Below, in pieces: positions 1 to 11,820 of a DNA stretch of 64,000 bases. The notes beneath the pieces were generated by a model. The model saw only the letters and a list, made by a program, of their open reading frames with translations, ran no database searches and had not been told where the DNA came from. Every line of letters begins with the position of its first letter. The first letter of the stretch is position 1. Where the stretch lies: the NCBI GenBank assembly GCA_036417435.1, contig CM070917.1, forward strand, positions 60,300,436-60,364,435. Reading direction: 5' to 3'. This DNA is from Inia geoffrensis (lineage: Eukaryota > Chordata > Mammalia > Artiodactyla > Iniidae). Both the position numbers and the translations under genes were made by a program.

Positions 1-1240
1 CTGAGACCCTGTGAGAGACCCTGAGAGAGACCCATTAGCAGTCATTCTCCACCCCCCACCTCCCCCCGGCCCTTGCAAACTGAATCTGCTTTCTGTCTCT
101 ATGGAGCCTATTCTGGGCACTGCATATAAATGGAATCGTTCAGTATGTGACCTTTTGTGTCTGGCTCCTTTCATTCTGCATAATACAACCCCTTCATCCT
201 ACAGATGGGAAGGCTGAGGCCCAGCCAGGTGGAGTGCCCCACCCGAGCTCACACAGCTGACCTTCCCAAGGACAAGAGGACACGGAGCCAGGATTGGCAG
301 CCACGAGGTGGAAACGAAACAGACTGGATCGCATGTCATCTAGAACTTGAGAGCAAGACACGTACTGACAAAGCCCAAGCAGCGATTGGATATCAAACAT
401 CTCATTCAAGGAACATCGACTGGGCATCTGCTGGATGCACAGCCTCTTTCTTGGAGCTTCCAGGCTGGTTGGTCCCAAGCATAGGCTTTGGTGGAAGATA
501 GATGTGAATCCGGATGCCCCTTTCCCGCTTGTTATCCGTGGATCCTAGACACGCCCTGTCGGCTCTCGAGGCTGACCTCCTCACTGCTTAAGTGTCTGCA
601 CCCACAGAGCCTGCGTTAAGGGTGGTGGAGAGGGTTAAACGTGGCAATATGGGGAAGTCGACAAATGTCAGCCGTTGGTCTTGTTTTGTCATCACATTGT
701 TATTACACAAGAAGAAAGCTGCTTCCTTTGGGTGTCTCCATCCCATTGGTGAGTTAGCCACACAGGAGAGCCCGGCACCTGTTCAGAAAAGGTGAGGTGC
801 CCTCCCACCAGCTTTGGAGAAAGCGGCAGTGGAGGCGCTTCCCGTCTTGGAGGCTGGGGTGGAGGGTGGAGTGGGGAAGGTGTGTTTGTCCAAGAAGGGA
901 CAGAGGAAGGCCAGGCTAGCCTCATTTGTGTCCCTGACGCCCTAGTCTCCCAGGGTGGCCCCTGTAAGCCACCCCGGATTACCTGCCTCCTGCCATCCCT
1001 TCTCCTGACGAGAACACCCACCTTCCTCTGGAGAGATAGTTCTTGGACACCCGAGGACTCCATATACATGACAATTACCGGTTAAATATGTCTCTGTCTG
1101 CTCCAGGCCTGCATGTGGTGTAAATCACACCGGTAACCACAAAGCCAGCTGCAGTCAGCACTCCCCTCCCCACACTGCCCAGAGCTCCCAGTGCGCTGGG
1201 GCTTTATCTCAGCCACACAGAGAGAGGGGAGCCCTGCCTG
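1..1240. other. Unassigned single-copy DNA
   Basis: I see no gene here. Open frames up to about 125 codons overlap on both strands and have no recognisable motifs. A short stretch near 180-310 has the wording of a reversed MIR core (tallying with 'acagatggga aggctgaggc' and 'cacacagctga'), but it is too decayed to call firmly. Confidence 0.55.
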
Positions 1241-1390
1241 TCTGTTTGGAGTAGCTAGAATAGCCTAATTTTATTTATCTTTAATCAACCATTTCAGTGT
1301 GTTCCCCCTAGTCAAAGGCAGAGCTGGAGTGCCACGCAGGCACATTATTTATATTTGGCTTTTATTTACCCAGGGAGGTTGCAGTATCTC
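1241..1390. promoter_or_regulatory. Candidate conserved non-coding element, AT-rich island
   Basis: An AT-rich island with TTTATTTATC, TTTAATCAACC, ATTATTTATATTTGG and TTTTATTTACCC sits between GC-rich flanks and does not match any repeat I recognise. Such islands in GC-rich mammalian DNA are often developmental enhancers. This is inference from base composition and motif density only. Confidence 0.3.
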
Positions 1391-2190
1391 GTTTGCAGAG
1401 ACACCCCAGTGGTACCACTCCATCACCCAGAGCCCTGTATGAGCTTGGTACAGACAGTGCAAGGGGAGGGCAGGGCAGGGCGGCCCCTCGGCCATCAGTA
1501 CCGGCTGCCTCTCCAGCTCGAAGGCTGGAAAAATACCAGCCAGCCTCATTCCCTCCAGCCTGCTGGGAGATGCCGGGAGCCCTCAGAGAAGAGCGGACCC
1601 ACCTCCCCGACACGCCGGTCTCCTCTGCGCAGCCTTTCCAGGCCACCCAGCTCCTGTGTCTCCGTCCCCACAGACAGGCACGGATGGTCCTCCCTGTGGC
1701 CTGGCTGTGCTTTGCTGCCCCTGCCTGCAGGACTTCCCTGCAAAGGGGCTGGCTGTCCCTTCTTGGAGTGTCTAGGTGTCCAGGGCCCCACCACCCCTGA
1801 CGCTGGGTCCAGCTTCCAGCGGGCACTGAGGGCTTCACCTCCCCCACCCCCGCCCCCAGCACCTCTGTCTGCCACCTTGTGTTCAGCCTCCCGCCTGGAA
1901 CACTGGATGCCACTTCTCCTTGGCCAAGCTTTTTCCTTCTGTTTTCTGGGGAGGCCTAGGGTGATGGTTTCAGGGTCCAGTCAGTGGAGATGGTTTGTGA
2001 TTTCCACACTGCAAACCGCGAGCAGCCAGAAGGGCCCGCAGCCAGCGTGGCCCGCCTGCCCCACTCTGTCTGCGTGGGGATGCAGGAGTCTGGCAGAGCA
2101 GGGAAGAGGGTGCAGGAGAATTTGAATTCACTTTGGCCCTGTGGGAGTGGAGGGAGAGGTGGCTGGTTGGAGCCCAGGTGGAGCTGAGCC
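1391..2190. other. GC-rich unassigned DNA with long uninterrupted frames
   Basis: The longest open frame of the window (256 codons, plus strand, 1,355-2,125) lies mostly here, with overlapping open frames of 183 and 109 codons on the minus strand. High GC content lowers stop-codon frequency and explains this. The translation is rich in Pro, Ser and Arg, with a poly-Pro run from a C-rich tract near 1,840-1,860, and resembles no protein family. I do not call it a gene. Confidence 0.5.
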
Positions 2191-2199
2191 TGTCCTTTC

Positions 2200-2420
2200 C
2201 ACCCTTCTGCTCAGTAAAGTGATAAGATCCAATATTCATTAGTGCCTCCTGAAAGCTGCCCATGGGGGACGTGGTCACCTCCACCCCCCCAGCAGTTATT
2301 TACATAATAACCTGACCTTAGGTTACCTTTCATTAACAAATACATGTGAAAACACGGAAGCAGCTGACAACATCTCATAAATATATATTGTTCACCGCGG
2401 TGTAGACAGCTTACTTCCAC
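2200..2420. promoter_or_regulatory. Candidate conserved non-coding element
   Basis: Contains AGTAAAGTGATAAGATCC, AATATTCATTAG, TTATTTACATAATAACC, CATTAACAAATACATG and ATAAATATATATTG, interrupted by a short C-run. TGACCTTAGGTTA (2,314-2,326) is an everted pair of nuclear-receptor-like half sites with one-base spacing. No repeat family is recognised. The regulatory role is inference. Confidence 0.33.
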
Positions 2421-3510
2421 TTAACTCGAAAAAGAGGGGGCCCTCTCCTTTGTGTAGCCATCAGGGGAGGGAGGCCCCATGGAGGAGGCGGCAGCCTCTA
2501 GAATGTGCACTCACCCGAGAGGACGGTCTCTTCCTTTGAGTGCCAAGTTCAACCTTCAATTAGTTTGCTTACCTGTGTTCTCGGCTTCCCCCTCCTTACT
2601 CTCTCCGGGTGTCTGGAGGTCTCGGAGCCAGGAATGGGGCATTTCAGGTCAATTTGTTAAGTGCTTGCTGGCAGGATCACCCTCCCTCCCCGGCCGGGGA
2701 TGCTCACACGCAGTTATGAAATGATACACTATGGTCCTCCAAGAATTATGGGCAGAGGGCCACACAGGTCCCATCTGTCTTCTTACTTTTGGAGGTGCCC
2801 TTTCTTCTCTACGGTGTCTTTGCTCAGTGGGGCAGGGAGGGGTTCTGGGGAATTCTGCCTGTTCTGAGCCATTGAGGTCCCTGAGTGGTATGGGGTGGGA
2901 CACACCGTCTCTGTTTATCTGCTTGGGACTTGGCGGTGTCCCAGGTAGTGGGGTGGGGGGCATGGAGATGATGAGGCCTGGCCTGGGATGAGGGAAATTC
3001 TGGGAGGACAGAGCTAAGGAAGGGCTGGTGCCAAAGCTGGGGAGCGCTGGACCTCCCTCTCCCCTCCCAGCCTCATAGCACCTTTCCTTGCAAAGTGTGA
3101 ATTCACTCACAGGCCCCTGGGTGGCCTCCTACAGGCTCAGGGCTGAAGTGTGGACACAGGATGACACTGAAGTCCTGCTGAAAAGGCCCTCTGGGGCTGT
3201 AAGGCACCTCCCTAAATGGGCTGGACCCAAGGGCTGGCCCTGGACACCCAGATCCCCAACTTCCCAGCATCCACTCATTTCTTGACTGATGTTTTGAGTC
3301 CGAAGACCACACTTGGAATGGCTGTACTGACCATACTCACAGATTGACGTCCAAAGCCCAAGGACCAATTTCTTCATTTATAATTAGAAGAAGGAGGATT
3401 GGGCAAACCATACTGCTTGAACCAGCAGACCTGGGCTCTTTCCCTGGAGGCCAACTTTATGGCCAGTTGGCTAGAACGGCTAACATGAATTAAGCACTAC
3501 CATAGGCCAT
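2421..3510. other. Unassigned single-copy DNA
   Basis: GC-rich sequence with overlapping short frames on both strands. No exon, repeat or RNA that I recognise. Confidence 0.55.
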
Positions 3511-3511
3511 G

Positions 3512-3868
3512 TGTATTAGTTATCTATTGCTGTGTAACAAATTACTCCAAACCTCAGTGGCTTAAAATAACAAATATTTATTATCTCACACAGTTTCCGG
3601 GGGTCAGGAATCTGAGAGCAGCTTAGCTGAGTGGTCCTGGCCTGGGGTTTTTCATGAGGTTGTGGTTAAGATGTCAGCCAAGGCTGCAGTCATCTAAAGC
3701 TTTAACGGGGGCAGAAGGAGCTGCTCCTAAGATCACACAGCTGTTGGTTGAAGACCTCAGTTCCTCACCATGTGGACCTCTCCACAGGGTTGCTTGAGTG
3801 TCCTCACAACCTGGTGGCCAACTTCCCCCAGAGTGAGTGATTCAAGAAGAGGACGAGGAGGAAGACAC
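3512..3868 (-). mobile_element. Old LTR-type repeat (MaLR-like), reversed
   Basis: Opens with TGTATTAGTTATCTATTGCT followed by 'gtaacaaattactccaaac', then 'cagtggcttaaaataacaaa' and a later 'cctcaccatgtggacctctc'. This is the wording of the right-hand end of a widespread mammalian LTR-type repeat read in reverse. It is cut at its far end by the CHR SINE whose T tail starts at about 3,871. The exact subfamily is uncertain. Confidence 0.55.
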
Positions 3869-4045
3869 AATCTTTTTTTTTTTTTTTTTAATAAATTTAT
3901 TTATTTTTGGTTGCATTGGGTCTTTGCTGCTGCGCGTGGGCTTTTCTTTAGTTGCGGCGAGTGGGGGCTACTCTTCGTTGCGGTGCGCGGGCTTCTCATT
4001 GCGGTGGCTTCTCTTGCTGCGGAGCACGGGCTCTAGGTGCGTGTG
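3869..4045 (-). mobile_element. CHR SINE, long type, truncated
   Basis: A run of T, then TAATAAATTTATTTATTTTT, then GC-rich SINE body ('ctttagttgcggcgagtggg', 'cggtgcgcgggcttctcatt', 'gcggagcacgggctctagg'). This is the 3' half of a long-type CHR SINE on the minus strand. The tRNA-derived head (GGCTTCCCTGG) is missing, so the copy is 5' truncated. No clear target duplication was found. Confidence 0.8.
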
Positions 4046-4084
4046 TTACCTGCAGAGCTGAGATTTGGAATCACATATAGTGTC

Positions 4085-4205
4085 AACTTGCACTGCCCAA
4101 TAGAACTTGCTACAGTGATGGAATTGTTCTACGCCTGTGCTGTCCAACATGGTAGCCACTAGCCACACGTGATTATTGAACGCTTGAAATGTAGCTAGGG
4201 TCAGT
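4085..4205 (+). mobile_element. hAT-type non-autonomous DNA transposon fragment
   Basis: The wording 'ctgcccaatagaacttgc', 'gctgtccaacatggtagcca' and 'ctagccacacgtg' matches a common old mammalian MER-type element. A second, fuller copy of the same family lies at 18,085-18,255. The right half is missing here. Confidence 0.6.
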
Positions 4206-4440
4206 GTCCTCCAGCTAAAGACCACCAGGAATATACTTGCAGCTGAACAAGTTGGATTTATTACTTGCTGCAGAGAGAGATCACACGCCCTGGGGAATCA
4301 TGAGACGACTGAGTGCAGGACGTTAGGAAGAATCTATTATAGGATACGGTCTTCGGTTGGGTGATTTGGGGGAAGGTCTAAGGAAGCATCTCATCCCCAT
4401 AATGACTCACTGGAAGCATTCTTCTCATTTTACAGACCAA
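4206..4440 (+). repeat. Possible old LTR fragment
   Basis: The segment with 'aagaccaccaggaatatact', 'gaacaagttggatttattac' and 'cttcggttgggtgatttggg' has the feel of a dispersed LTR end seen in many mammals. I cannot name the family. Confidence 0.3.
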
Positions 4441-5145
4441 GGCTCTGAACGGTTACGTGATTTGTCTCTGACGTGAGCGACCGTTCTTCTCCAGCATGCG
4501 TGGACCCTGCTCAGGGAGGAAGAATAGAAAGGACCTTGCCCTTGAGTTGCTTACAGCCACTCTGTTCAGGGAATAATCTTTGGTCAAAGGAAATTCCTGC
4601 CCACCGCCACTCAGAGGCAGGTGTGGGTGTGGCCTGCTCTGGCGCCAGGTGAGTCCCAGCCCCTGGCGCTGTTCCAGGCCCTCCGAGGAAAGGAGAGGGT
4701 GTGGCTGGAAGACGCCCGCAGCATCCTTTGGCTGCACAGGCTAGTTTGGGGCTTGGAAGCCACGTGCCTGAACCTGAATCCTAATGATGTTTCTGTGCCA
4801 TGGGCTGACGTTATCAGTGCCTGCCGTCACCTGTGCCCACACAGCACTCCCCACGCCATCAAGGGGACTCAGTATTTGACATTAATCCCCCTGAAGCCTT
4901 TTGAGCTATTCACTCAGTATTTCCAAACCAATTACGGGCTCAGAGTCTGCAAAGAGGATTGACACTTGGGTTTTCCGGTAGGGACCCCCTCAGCACCAAT
5001 CTCTGGATGTGGTAATTTAGCAAAGAGAGAAAGGATATAATTTTTTAGCCCGGGGGGAGGCTGGAGGCAATCGCAAATATCCCTTGAGCAGATTCAGATT
5101 CTCTGGTTTAAAGAGGCAGCATCCTGCCTGCCGTAATCGGGCTTC
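4441..5145. other. Unassigned single-copy DNA
   Basis: No gene or clear repeat. A 113-codon plus-strand frame (4,621-4,962) has no recognisable motif. Confidence 0.5.
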
Positions 5146-5161
5146 AGGGCCCCTTTAATTT

Positions 5162-5487
5162 TTATTTAAAAAAAATTTTTTAACATGTTGGGGGTAGGAG
5201 TTTTTATTAATTAATTAATTTTTTTTCCTGTGTTGGGTCTTCGTTTCTGTGCGAGGGCTTTCTCTAGTTGTGGCAAGTGGGGGCCCCTCTTCATCGCGGT
5301 GCGCGGGCCTCTCACTATCGCGGCCTCTCTTGTTGCAGAGCACAGGCTCCAGATGCGCAGGCTCAGTAGTTGTGGCTCATGGGCCTAGTTGCCCTGTGGC
5401 ATGTGCGATCCTCCCAGACCAGGGCTCGAACCCGTGTCTCCTGCATTAGAAGGCAGATTCTCAACCACTGCGCCACCAGAGAAGCCC
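5162..5487 (-). mobile_element. CHR SINE, long type, with 16-base target duplication
   Basis: Minus-strand CHR SINE. It begins with an A/T-rich tail region, continues through 'gggtcttcgtttctgtgcga' and 'cgcggcctctcttgttgcag', and ends at the tRNA-like head, read here as CACTGCGCCACCAGAGAAGC. AGGGCCCCTTTAATTT occurs exactly at 5,146-5,161 and 5,488-5,503, so both insertion edges are exact. Confidence 0.93.
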
Positions 5488-5503
5488 AGGGCCCCTTTAA
5501 TTT

Positions 5504-6360
5504 AAAGGGGGGCACGTGGAGGAGGTTGGAGGCATCATCAGGTTATGGGGTTGTTTCCTCCTAGGAGCCAGCCCAGGGCCTCCGTTTAATTGGAATAAAC
5601 TGGGGCAGGTCTCTTATCTGGGCCACTGCTTCCCGGAAGCTGCAAGTGATTTGCAGCTCTGAGATGATCCACTGGTCAACATGGCCAGAGGGGATGGAGA
5701 GGCAGATACCACCTGTTCCTTCTGGGGCCCTGGCTGCCCAGTTGACCTTCTATCCTGGTCTGGTTTCTGGGCGTGTCCCGATCTCCTCTGCTGGAACCTC
5801 CCTGGGCTGCCCAAGGTGGGCAAGACCAAACTGGGGCTAAGTTCCCTAATCTTTTTCTGTGTCCCCAGGTGGGACCTCCAGCAGCAGTGCCCCAACACAG
5901 CCCCTACCTCACCGCTCCAAAACCCTGGGCCCAGAGACTCCCCTCCCCATGGGGAGTGAAGATGGTCCAAAGCCTGTGGTTGAGGGGGGAGACCTGTCTC
6001 TCTGTGGCCTCACCTCTCTCTGTCTCACCCATGGGGGCCTCTGCAGGGAGCTAGGGGTGGGGCTGTAAGTTAGCCTTACTCGCTTGCCCACGTTCACATC
6101 AGTTTGGGTAAATAGAGGAGCCTGCTCACTGGTCAGGAGCATTTAAGTCCCAGCTCTGTTACCTAGAAAAGCAGACGCACCCACTGGCCTTTCGTGGCTC
6201 CAGCTTGTCTCCTGTAGTTCCTGCCCTGTTGCTTTCGTGCAGAAGTGCCTGGCAGGCAGGTTATGCCCCAGGGTGGGGAGAAGAGATGCATAGGAATGAG
6301 GTGGCATGCTGGTAAATGCCCCAAAACTGTCTCTCCAGAAACACCAAGCCCCAGTGTTGG
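5504..6360. other. Unassigned single-copy DNA
   Basis: GC-rich. Overlapping open frames of about 90-118 codons occur on both strands, with no domain or splice pattern that I can support. Confidence 0.5.
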
Positions 6361-6362
6361 TG

Positions 6363-6472
6363 TCTGCCAATTTCCGTGGTGTAAATGCTCCCCACACGGC
6401 CAATTTCAAACTGCCATCGTGATGTCACTGAACATGGAATTGGAAAGAGACATGCAGAATCCGCTCTCACAG
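6363..6472 (+). repeat. First copy of a duplicated ~100-base element
   Basis: Shares GCCAATTTCC.TGGTGTAAAT, then ACTGCCA, CGTGAT.T.ACTGAACA and TGCAGAATCC with 7,583-7,672 in the same order and orientation. It carries an extra stretch of about 20 bases in the middle. This is probably an old dispersed repeat that I cannot name, but a local duplication is possible. Confidence 0.6.
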
Positions 6473-6779
6473 GTCTGTGCGAGCAGCTGCGACACACTTG
6501 TGGGTCCAAGAGCGATGTACGGTCCTGAAACCCTGCTCCAGAACCCACCACAACTTCTCTAGGCACCCCCTGCCTGGCGCACAAGGGGCCTTTGTTCCTC
6601 TGCCTGGTGCCTTTGGGGCCAAGTTGTGCTGGGTCCGTCAGTCAGCGAGGCCTGAACAGGGGCTGGGGGCAAAGGTGAGCCCGGGATGGGAACAGAGCCA
6701 GCATGGCCCAGGCCGTCCTAAAGCATCACATCCCACCCCTGCACAGAACCTCTGTCCAAAGCAAGAGTGAGATTCCTAG

Positions 6780-7290
6780 AAGTTTCCCTAAAATAAAAGG
6801 GGAGGGGAGCTGGGAATTATCCTACCTGAGGATCAATAAGGCCTAATGAGAAAGCAGATTTCAAAGCAGGAGAGGATGCACAGCTAATCCTTACCAAGGC
6901 AATTAGCCAGAAAGCCACTCTGATGGGGGATCTGATTTCTTTGCTTATTCCCGAATCCCCTGGCTTTAGGGAACCTCAAAGCATAGGAGGCAAATGAAAA
7001 TAAATCCTGTCTCTTTCAATAAAGCACAAAGGCCTTGCCTCTTTTGGCAGGAGCTGTGCCTGCGTTTCCCAGATGGCAGACGCCCGCACGAGGTCTGGAG
7101 AGGCTGAGGGGGCTGGGAGGGAGGCGGGGTGCACAGCTTCATATCCCAGACGTCGCAGCAGGAACAAGGACCCTTGATAAACACCCTTGCCAAGCTGAGC
7201 GGTCCGACCTGGAAGATGCCATCATGTATTTTTCATCTGCCTTTTCCTCGCTGAATAATGAAAGCAGAAAATCGTAAGGTTTGACTGGCA
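6780..7290. promoter_or_regulatory. Candidate conserved non-coding element cluster
   Basis: A 500-base stretch with GGGAATTATCCTACCTGAGG, ATCAATAAGGCCTAATGAG, CAGCTAATCCTTACCAAGG, CAATTAGCC, AATGAAAATAAATCC, TTTCAATAAAGC and, at the far end, ATGTATTTTTCATCTGCC and GCTGAATAATGAAAGC. No repeat wording is seen. Dense homeodomain-type TAAT cores in single-copy DNA suggest an enhancer. Conservation itself cannot be seen from one sequence. Confidence 0.4.
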
Positions 7291-7582
7291 TTTACAAGGA
7301 GGCTCTGAAGGAGGCTTGACCAGAAGAAAATGAGCTCAAGGGCTCATCGCGGTTAAACTCCTGGCTGCTGCCTCCCGCCCCTCCCAGAGAGGCTCCTTTC
7401 ACCTCCAGCTGGCAGGCCCCCCCTTTCCTGACACAGCCTAGTCCAGCCCTTACACCAAGGGGCTCCAGGAAAGGGTGCGTTTCTCTCTGAGACACAAAAA
7501 CTCCAGGTTCTGACCAGAACTAGCTGGTGGAAGAGGGATGAGATAAAGGCAACTGGATAGAGGCTGGGGGTGGACACCGGGC

Positions 7583-7672
7583 CTTTGCCAATTTCCATGG
7601 TGTAAATATCCCCACTGCCAACGTGATATGACTGAACACAGCGTTGGATGTGCAGAATCCACTTTTGCAAGG
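7583..7672 (+). repeat. Second copy of the duplicated ~100-base element
   Basis: Partner of 6,363-6,472. The shared blocks are TGCCAATTTCCATGGTGTAA, CACTGCCAACGTGAT, GACTGAACA and TGCAGAATCCAC. The copies are about 1.2 kb apart, head to tail. Confidence 0.6.
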
Positions 7673-7699
7673 TGTAAACTTGGAGGTGGGTGGCTGGGA

Positions 7700-9410
7700 T
7701 GATCAACTTCTCCAAGGAGGGAGGCCAAGGGCAGAGAAAGAGGGGAAGGGGATTTGTGGGCTGGGGGCAGAGAGCTGCCTGGGAGCCAAGGGGTGGGAGG
7801 GGGTCTTTACTGTGGCTGCATATTAACCGTGAGAACTGGGCAAGTGATTTAACCTTTGGAAGCTGCCGGGTGCCTGTCTTAACACTGGAGAGAACAGCCA
7901 TCAGCCACTTACTTCACAAAGCTGTTGGGAGGCTGGGATGTGTCTACGATCACTTTGCAAAACTGCAGAGTTACCCCCGGTAAAGGTATTGTGATCACAA
8001 GCTACAAGGAGAGACGAATACTCAATTTTCCTGACTGCGCTGTAACATAAAGAGAGAACGATTTATATACCCACTCACGAGTAAAAACAATAACATAATA
8101 GAGAGCATTTTTGGGTAAAGCACACAAGCGAGAAATGAAAGCAGCATTGGAGCCAGACCGCCACGCCTCTTAACAGGAACTGCTGGGTCCTTGGTGGTAG
8201 TCAGGCGAAGTGCAGGCAGAGGCCTTGAAGGGAATCTCCTTCCAATGAACTAGCCTCGGATATATCACCCCCAACTGAACATTTCCCATGACTGCATTCG
8301 CTCATGCACTTGGAGAACTTTTCCTGAGCGATGACCCTGCGCTGGTCTCAAACAGAGATGTACTGCATGCCTGCCCTAGGAGACTTGGTGGTGTGGGTGG
8401 GAGATGGTCACATGAACGCAGAATGTGCGAATGGATGAGCGGGGCCCCGATAAAGGCCTGAGCCGAGGGCCTAGCAAGTGGGAGAGGATCCCCTCAGTCG
8501 GTCGGTTCCGGGGGTGCCCACCCCAATCTGTGGCACACAGCAGCCCCTCAATAAAAGTTGGCTGATGAGGAGATGGGCCACAGAGACGTTCGTGTAGAAA
8601 GGACCTCTGAGCTGGATTCAGGGGTCTTGGCCTTGAGTTGGGTCTGTAGACCTTCAGGGGCTTGTGGATGAACTTTGGGGAGGTCTGAGGCCCCCTAAGG
8701 TTACACATGAAGTGTTATGTGTGGCCCTCTTCTGGTCTGTGGTGTCCATCACATTTTCACAGTGGTCCGTGATGCAAACAGGGTTCCAATGGGTGGGAAG
8801 GCGATGAGCTTGCTAAACAGAAGTCTTGGCTAAGGACACAGGCAGGGGGCGAGCACAGTCCACGTGTCGGGGTGCCGTGTGGACAGGGGCCAGTGCCAAG
8901 GGGCCAGTGACAGGCAAGTTCTGAGCAGATTCAAGGGCGTTTGGGTCTGGGCTGGAGAGGATGGGAGGCTGCTTAGAAGAGGGTGCGAGGGAGGAAAATG
9001 TCGCTGGGGACCAGGAACAGGACAACAGGAAGTCAGGGATGGAAGACAACCATGCTCGCTCCCCAGCAGGGAAACATGGCCCATCTGGTGGCATCAGACA
9101 GTGGTCCGCTAGCTGGTCCCAATCCTGGGTTTAGGCCTCAGTCACCCCCAAGAGCTCTGGGTCTGGTTCAGAGAATCTAAGTCCCAGAGCTTCAAAGTAC
9201 AGTGAGAACTTTCTGCTTGGTCCCCCGGGAGCCACCATTACTCTTCCTGGGAGCTTGAAAATGTACCAGACCTGTCACCCTGCTGGATGCTGGCCCAAAG
9301 TGACGGGTGAGGGAGAGGGAGGCCCGGGGGCTGGGCCGATGGTACCAAGAGGTGTTTCCAGACCCCAACACGTTGTGTGGCCCCTTGTCTGTCTTCTTTA
9401 AATCATCCCC
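7700..9410. other. Mostly unassigned DNA with faint MIR/L2-class traces
   Basis: At 8,290-8,440 ('gctcatgcacttggagaac', 'tgaccctgcgctggtctc') and 8,515-8,570 ('gcacacagcagcccctcaat', 'aaaagttgg') there is wording typical of old MIR/L2-class repeats. Elsewhere I see no gene. 8,010-8,140 is AT-richer but has no recognisable content. Confidence 0.45.
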
Positions 9411-9413
9411 CCT

Positions 9414-9442
9414 CACACACACACACACACACAAACACACGC
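9414..9442. repeat. (CA)n microsatellite
   Basis: About thirteen CA units with one interrupting A. Confidence 0.9.
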
Positions 9443-11800
9443 ACTTTCCTGGGAGCCTGATCGTCACCTGCAGTCCAGAAATGACCTTCACAGGTACTAT
9501 CCCGTGAATAGCCACGGCTGGCCCACCTGGGAGGGGAGCCCTTCCAGGCAGAAGCGTGTGTCGTGCTTGGGGACTGAGTTCTCGGTAGATTTTGTGTCCA
9601 GTTACAGTGACGTGCTAATGGGAGGTGGAAGGGAGGAACAGAAGTTTCTAAGAGAGTAGAAGGTACACACGGCTGCTCTTAACCAGCGCTGGCGGGAAGG
9701 TAAATACTCCAGGCCCGAGGATTTCCCACCAACCGCAAGTCTACCATCATCCCTTGAAAATGCATGACCTTCCTAAATGACAAATCACACTTAACCTTTC
9801 GGAGAAGTTTCAGGAATGATGTTTCTGGTGATTCATTACCACCCTCTGGTTGGTCCCAGTCACGCCCATGGTGATTGAACTGTAAGGAACTGCCCGCCCC
9901 TACACAAAACGGCCCCAGACTCAAAATGTTTGCTTTCGCAAGTATTTTTCTTCTTTTTTTTTCGCACGTATTTTTCATGATTTCAACTCCCTCCTCCATC
10001 TTGCCTACTTTCAATTCTTGCTGGTACCGAGATGGATGCTTCTGCCCCGTCTCCTGGCTCTTCAGCTCCCCCATAATTAATGTGCTGTGGGTAGTGAAAC
10101 CCAACTATTTGTACTCGGACAGAGCAGGGATATGAAAATGAGTAGTTTGTGAGTGAGACCCAAGTTTCTGGCTGATAAGGATGTGGCTGTATTATACCGA
10201 TTTGGGCTATTTAGGGACATTTTCCCCCCCTCTTTCCTCTTTCTTGGCAGTGAGCTGCTGGAGATGTCTGACAGTCTGGGAAGGAAGTTAAGAGAATCAC
10301 GTAGGAGGAGTCCAGAGGAAAATAAGTGCTAGTAAGTAATGCCTTCAGTTCACTAAGCATTTATTATTAAGCACCTGCTGTGTGCCTACAGGCTCTAGTA
10401 GGTATGGAGGAGGACCACGGGGTCCCTTCTGTGCAGTAAAGGGTTAACCTTACCCAGAGAGAGGTTTGACCCTTGGTGCTGACTCCTGGGAGGTCATGTC
10501 TGAGGGCTTGGAAGGTCCTGCCTGATAGGAGGGTCTTTGTCTACCTGGGGACCTTGGGTCACATTGGATGGTCTGTGCCGACAATGCGTGGGTGTCTCAG
10601 GCTGCATGGCATCGGCTTGGCTCTGGAGGCGCCACAGACAAAGGTCAGCCACGTGGGTGGTCAGTGATGTCTACGTGATCACCTCCCAATGAACACTCTA
10701 GACCCCAAGGCTCAGGGGAGCATCCCTGGTTGGCAATGCTCGGTGAGCACCGTCGAACTTTGTTGTAGGAGGATTGGGGGACGTCCACGTGACTGCACTG
10801 GGAGAGGAACCTGGACATTCACGCCTGGTCTCGCCTGGATGCTGCCCTGGGCGCCTCTCCCCACTGCTGACTTTCATCTGTGTCCTTTCCCTGGGATAGA
10901 CTGTACTCATGGAAGTGTAACGGCTTTGCCGAGTTCTTTGAGTGCTGCTGGTGAATTATTGAACCTGAGGATGGTCTTGGGAACCCCGGAACTCCCATCT
11001 GCCCATGCAGAAGATGTAAGCTGGGGCCAGTCCTTTCCCCTCTGTAGGCTTCAGGCCCTTTCCTCATTGGTGAACAGTTTATTTTCCCCAGAAGATACCT
11101 CAGATCCTCGGAGTAGGAACACGGTGTGAATCTGAGGCATGGTTTTGGGGAGCCTGGTTAGTCACCAGCGGAAACAACCACTGTCCCATCCCCACTCAGC
11201 CTTCCAGGATGGAGGGAAGCCCCATTGCCTGATGGTCACTCTTCCTTCCACAGTGAAGAGTGGGCCCAGTCCTGCACCCCAGGTCAGCTGTGCAGGGAAG
11301 TGGACCCCAAGTAAACCTGGAGCCTGGAGTGGAAGCAAAGAAGATTTTGAGGCATTGGCCCAAGGGAGCCAGACGAGAGCAAGAGACAGGTATGCCGTGT
11401 GGGTGGCAGCAAAGAGGGGGTGACAGGAAATGGGAGGGTGAGGAGGGGATGCTTGTAGTGACCTGGGGAGACAGCACTTCACAGGGGCGCGTAGGCCTCC
11501 TGCATCTGAAGAGCTCACAGTTACGGGCTTAAAAGGATCAGAACGCAATGAAATATATTTAACACACTCAGCAGAGCCCAACTCAGTCTCGGATGATTTG
11601 CATGGTGTTTTAAAATCATGCTAGCCCCCATGACGGACGTCAAATATGGGCTGCAGAAGAGCCCTGCTCAAATCCCGGCTGCTTGGCTACCTCGTTATCT
11701 CGAGTCTGGGAGAACAGACACTTTCCCGTGTAAGAAAGGAGCTGCCTCCATAACATTGGAATTTTCAGGTGATTTCCCTGCAGTTTGGGGGAGTCTCATC
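9443..11800. other. Mostly unassigned DNA
   Basis: A short MIR-like piece lies near 10,345-10,410 ('cactaagcatttattattaa', 'tgctgtgtgcc') and a weaker one near 10,960-11,060. A 141-codon minus frame (9,679-10,104) contains no known motif. 10,060-10,110 holds CCCATAATTAATGTGC, an AT-rich homeodomain-type core. I support no gene here. Confidence 0.45.
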
Positions 11801-11820
11801 TGGAGAATGGCCATGCTTTT

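Noticed and set aside
1355..2125. 256-codon open frame, the longest in the window
   Set aside because: GC-rich DNA with equally open frames on the other strand, low-complexity Pro/Ser content, no domain and no splice or promoter support.
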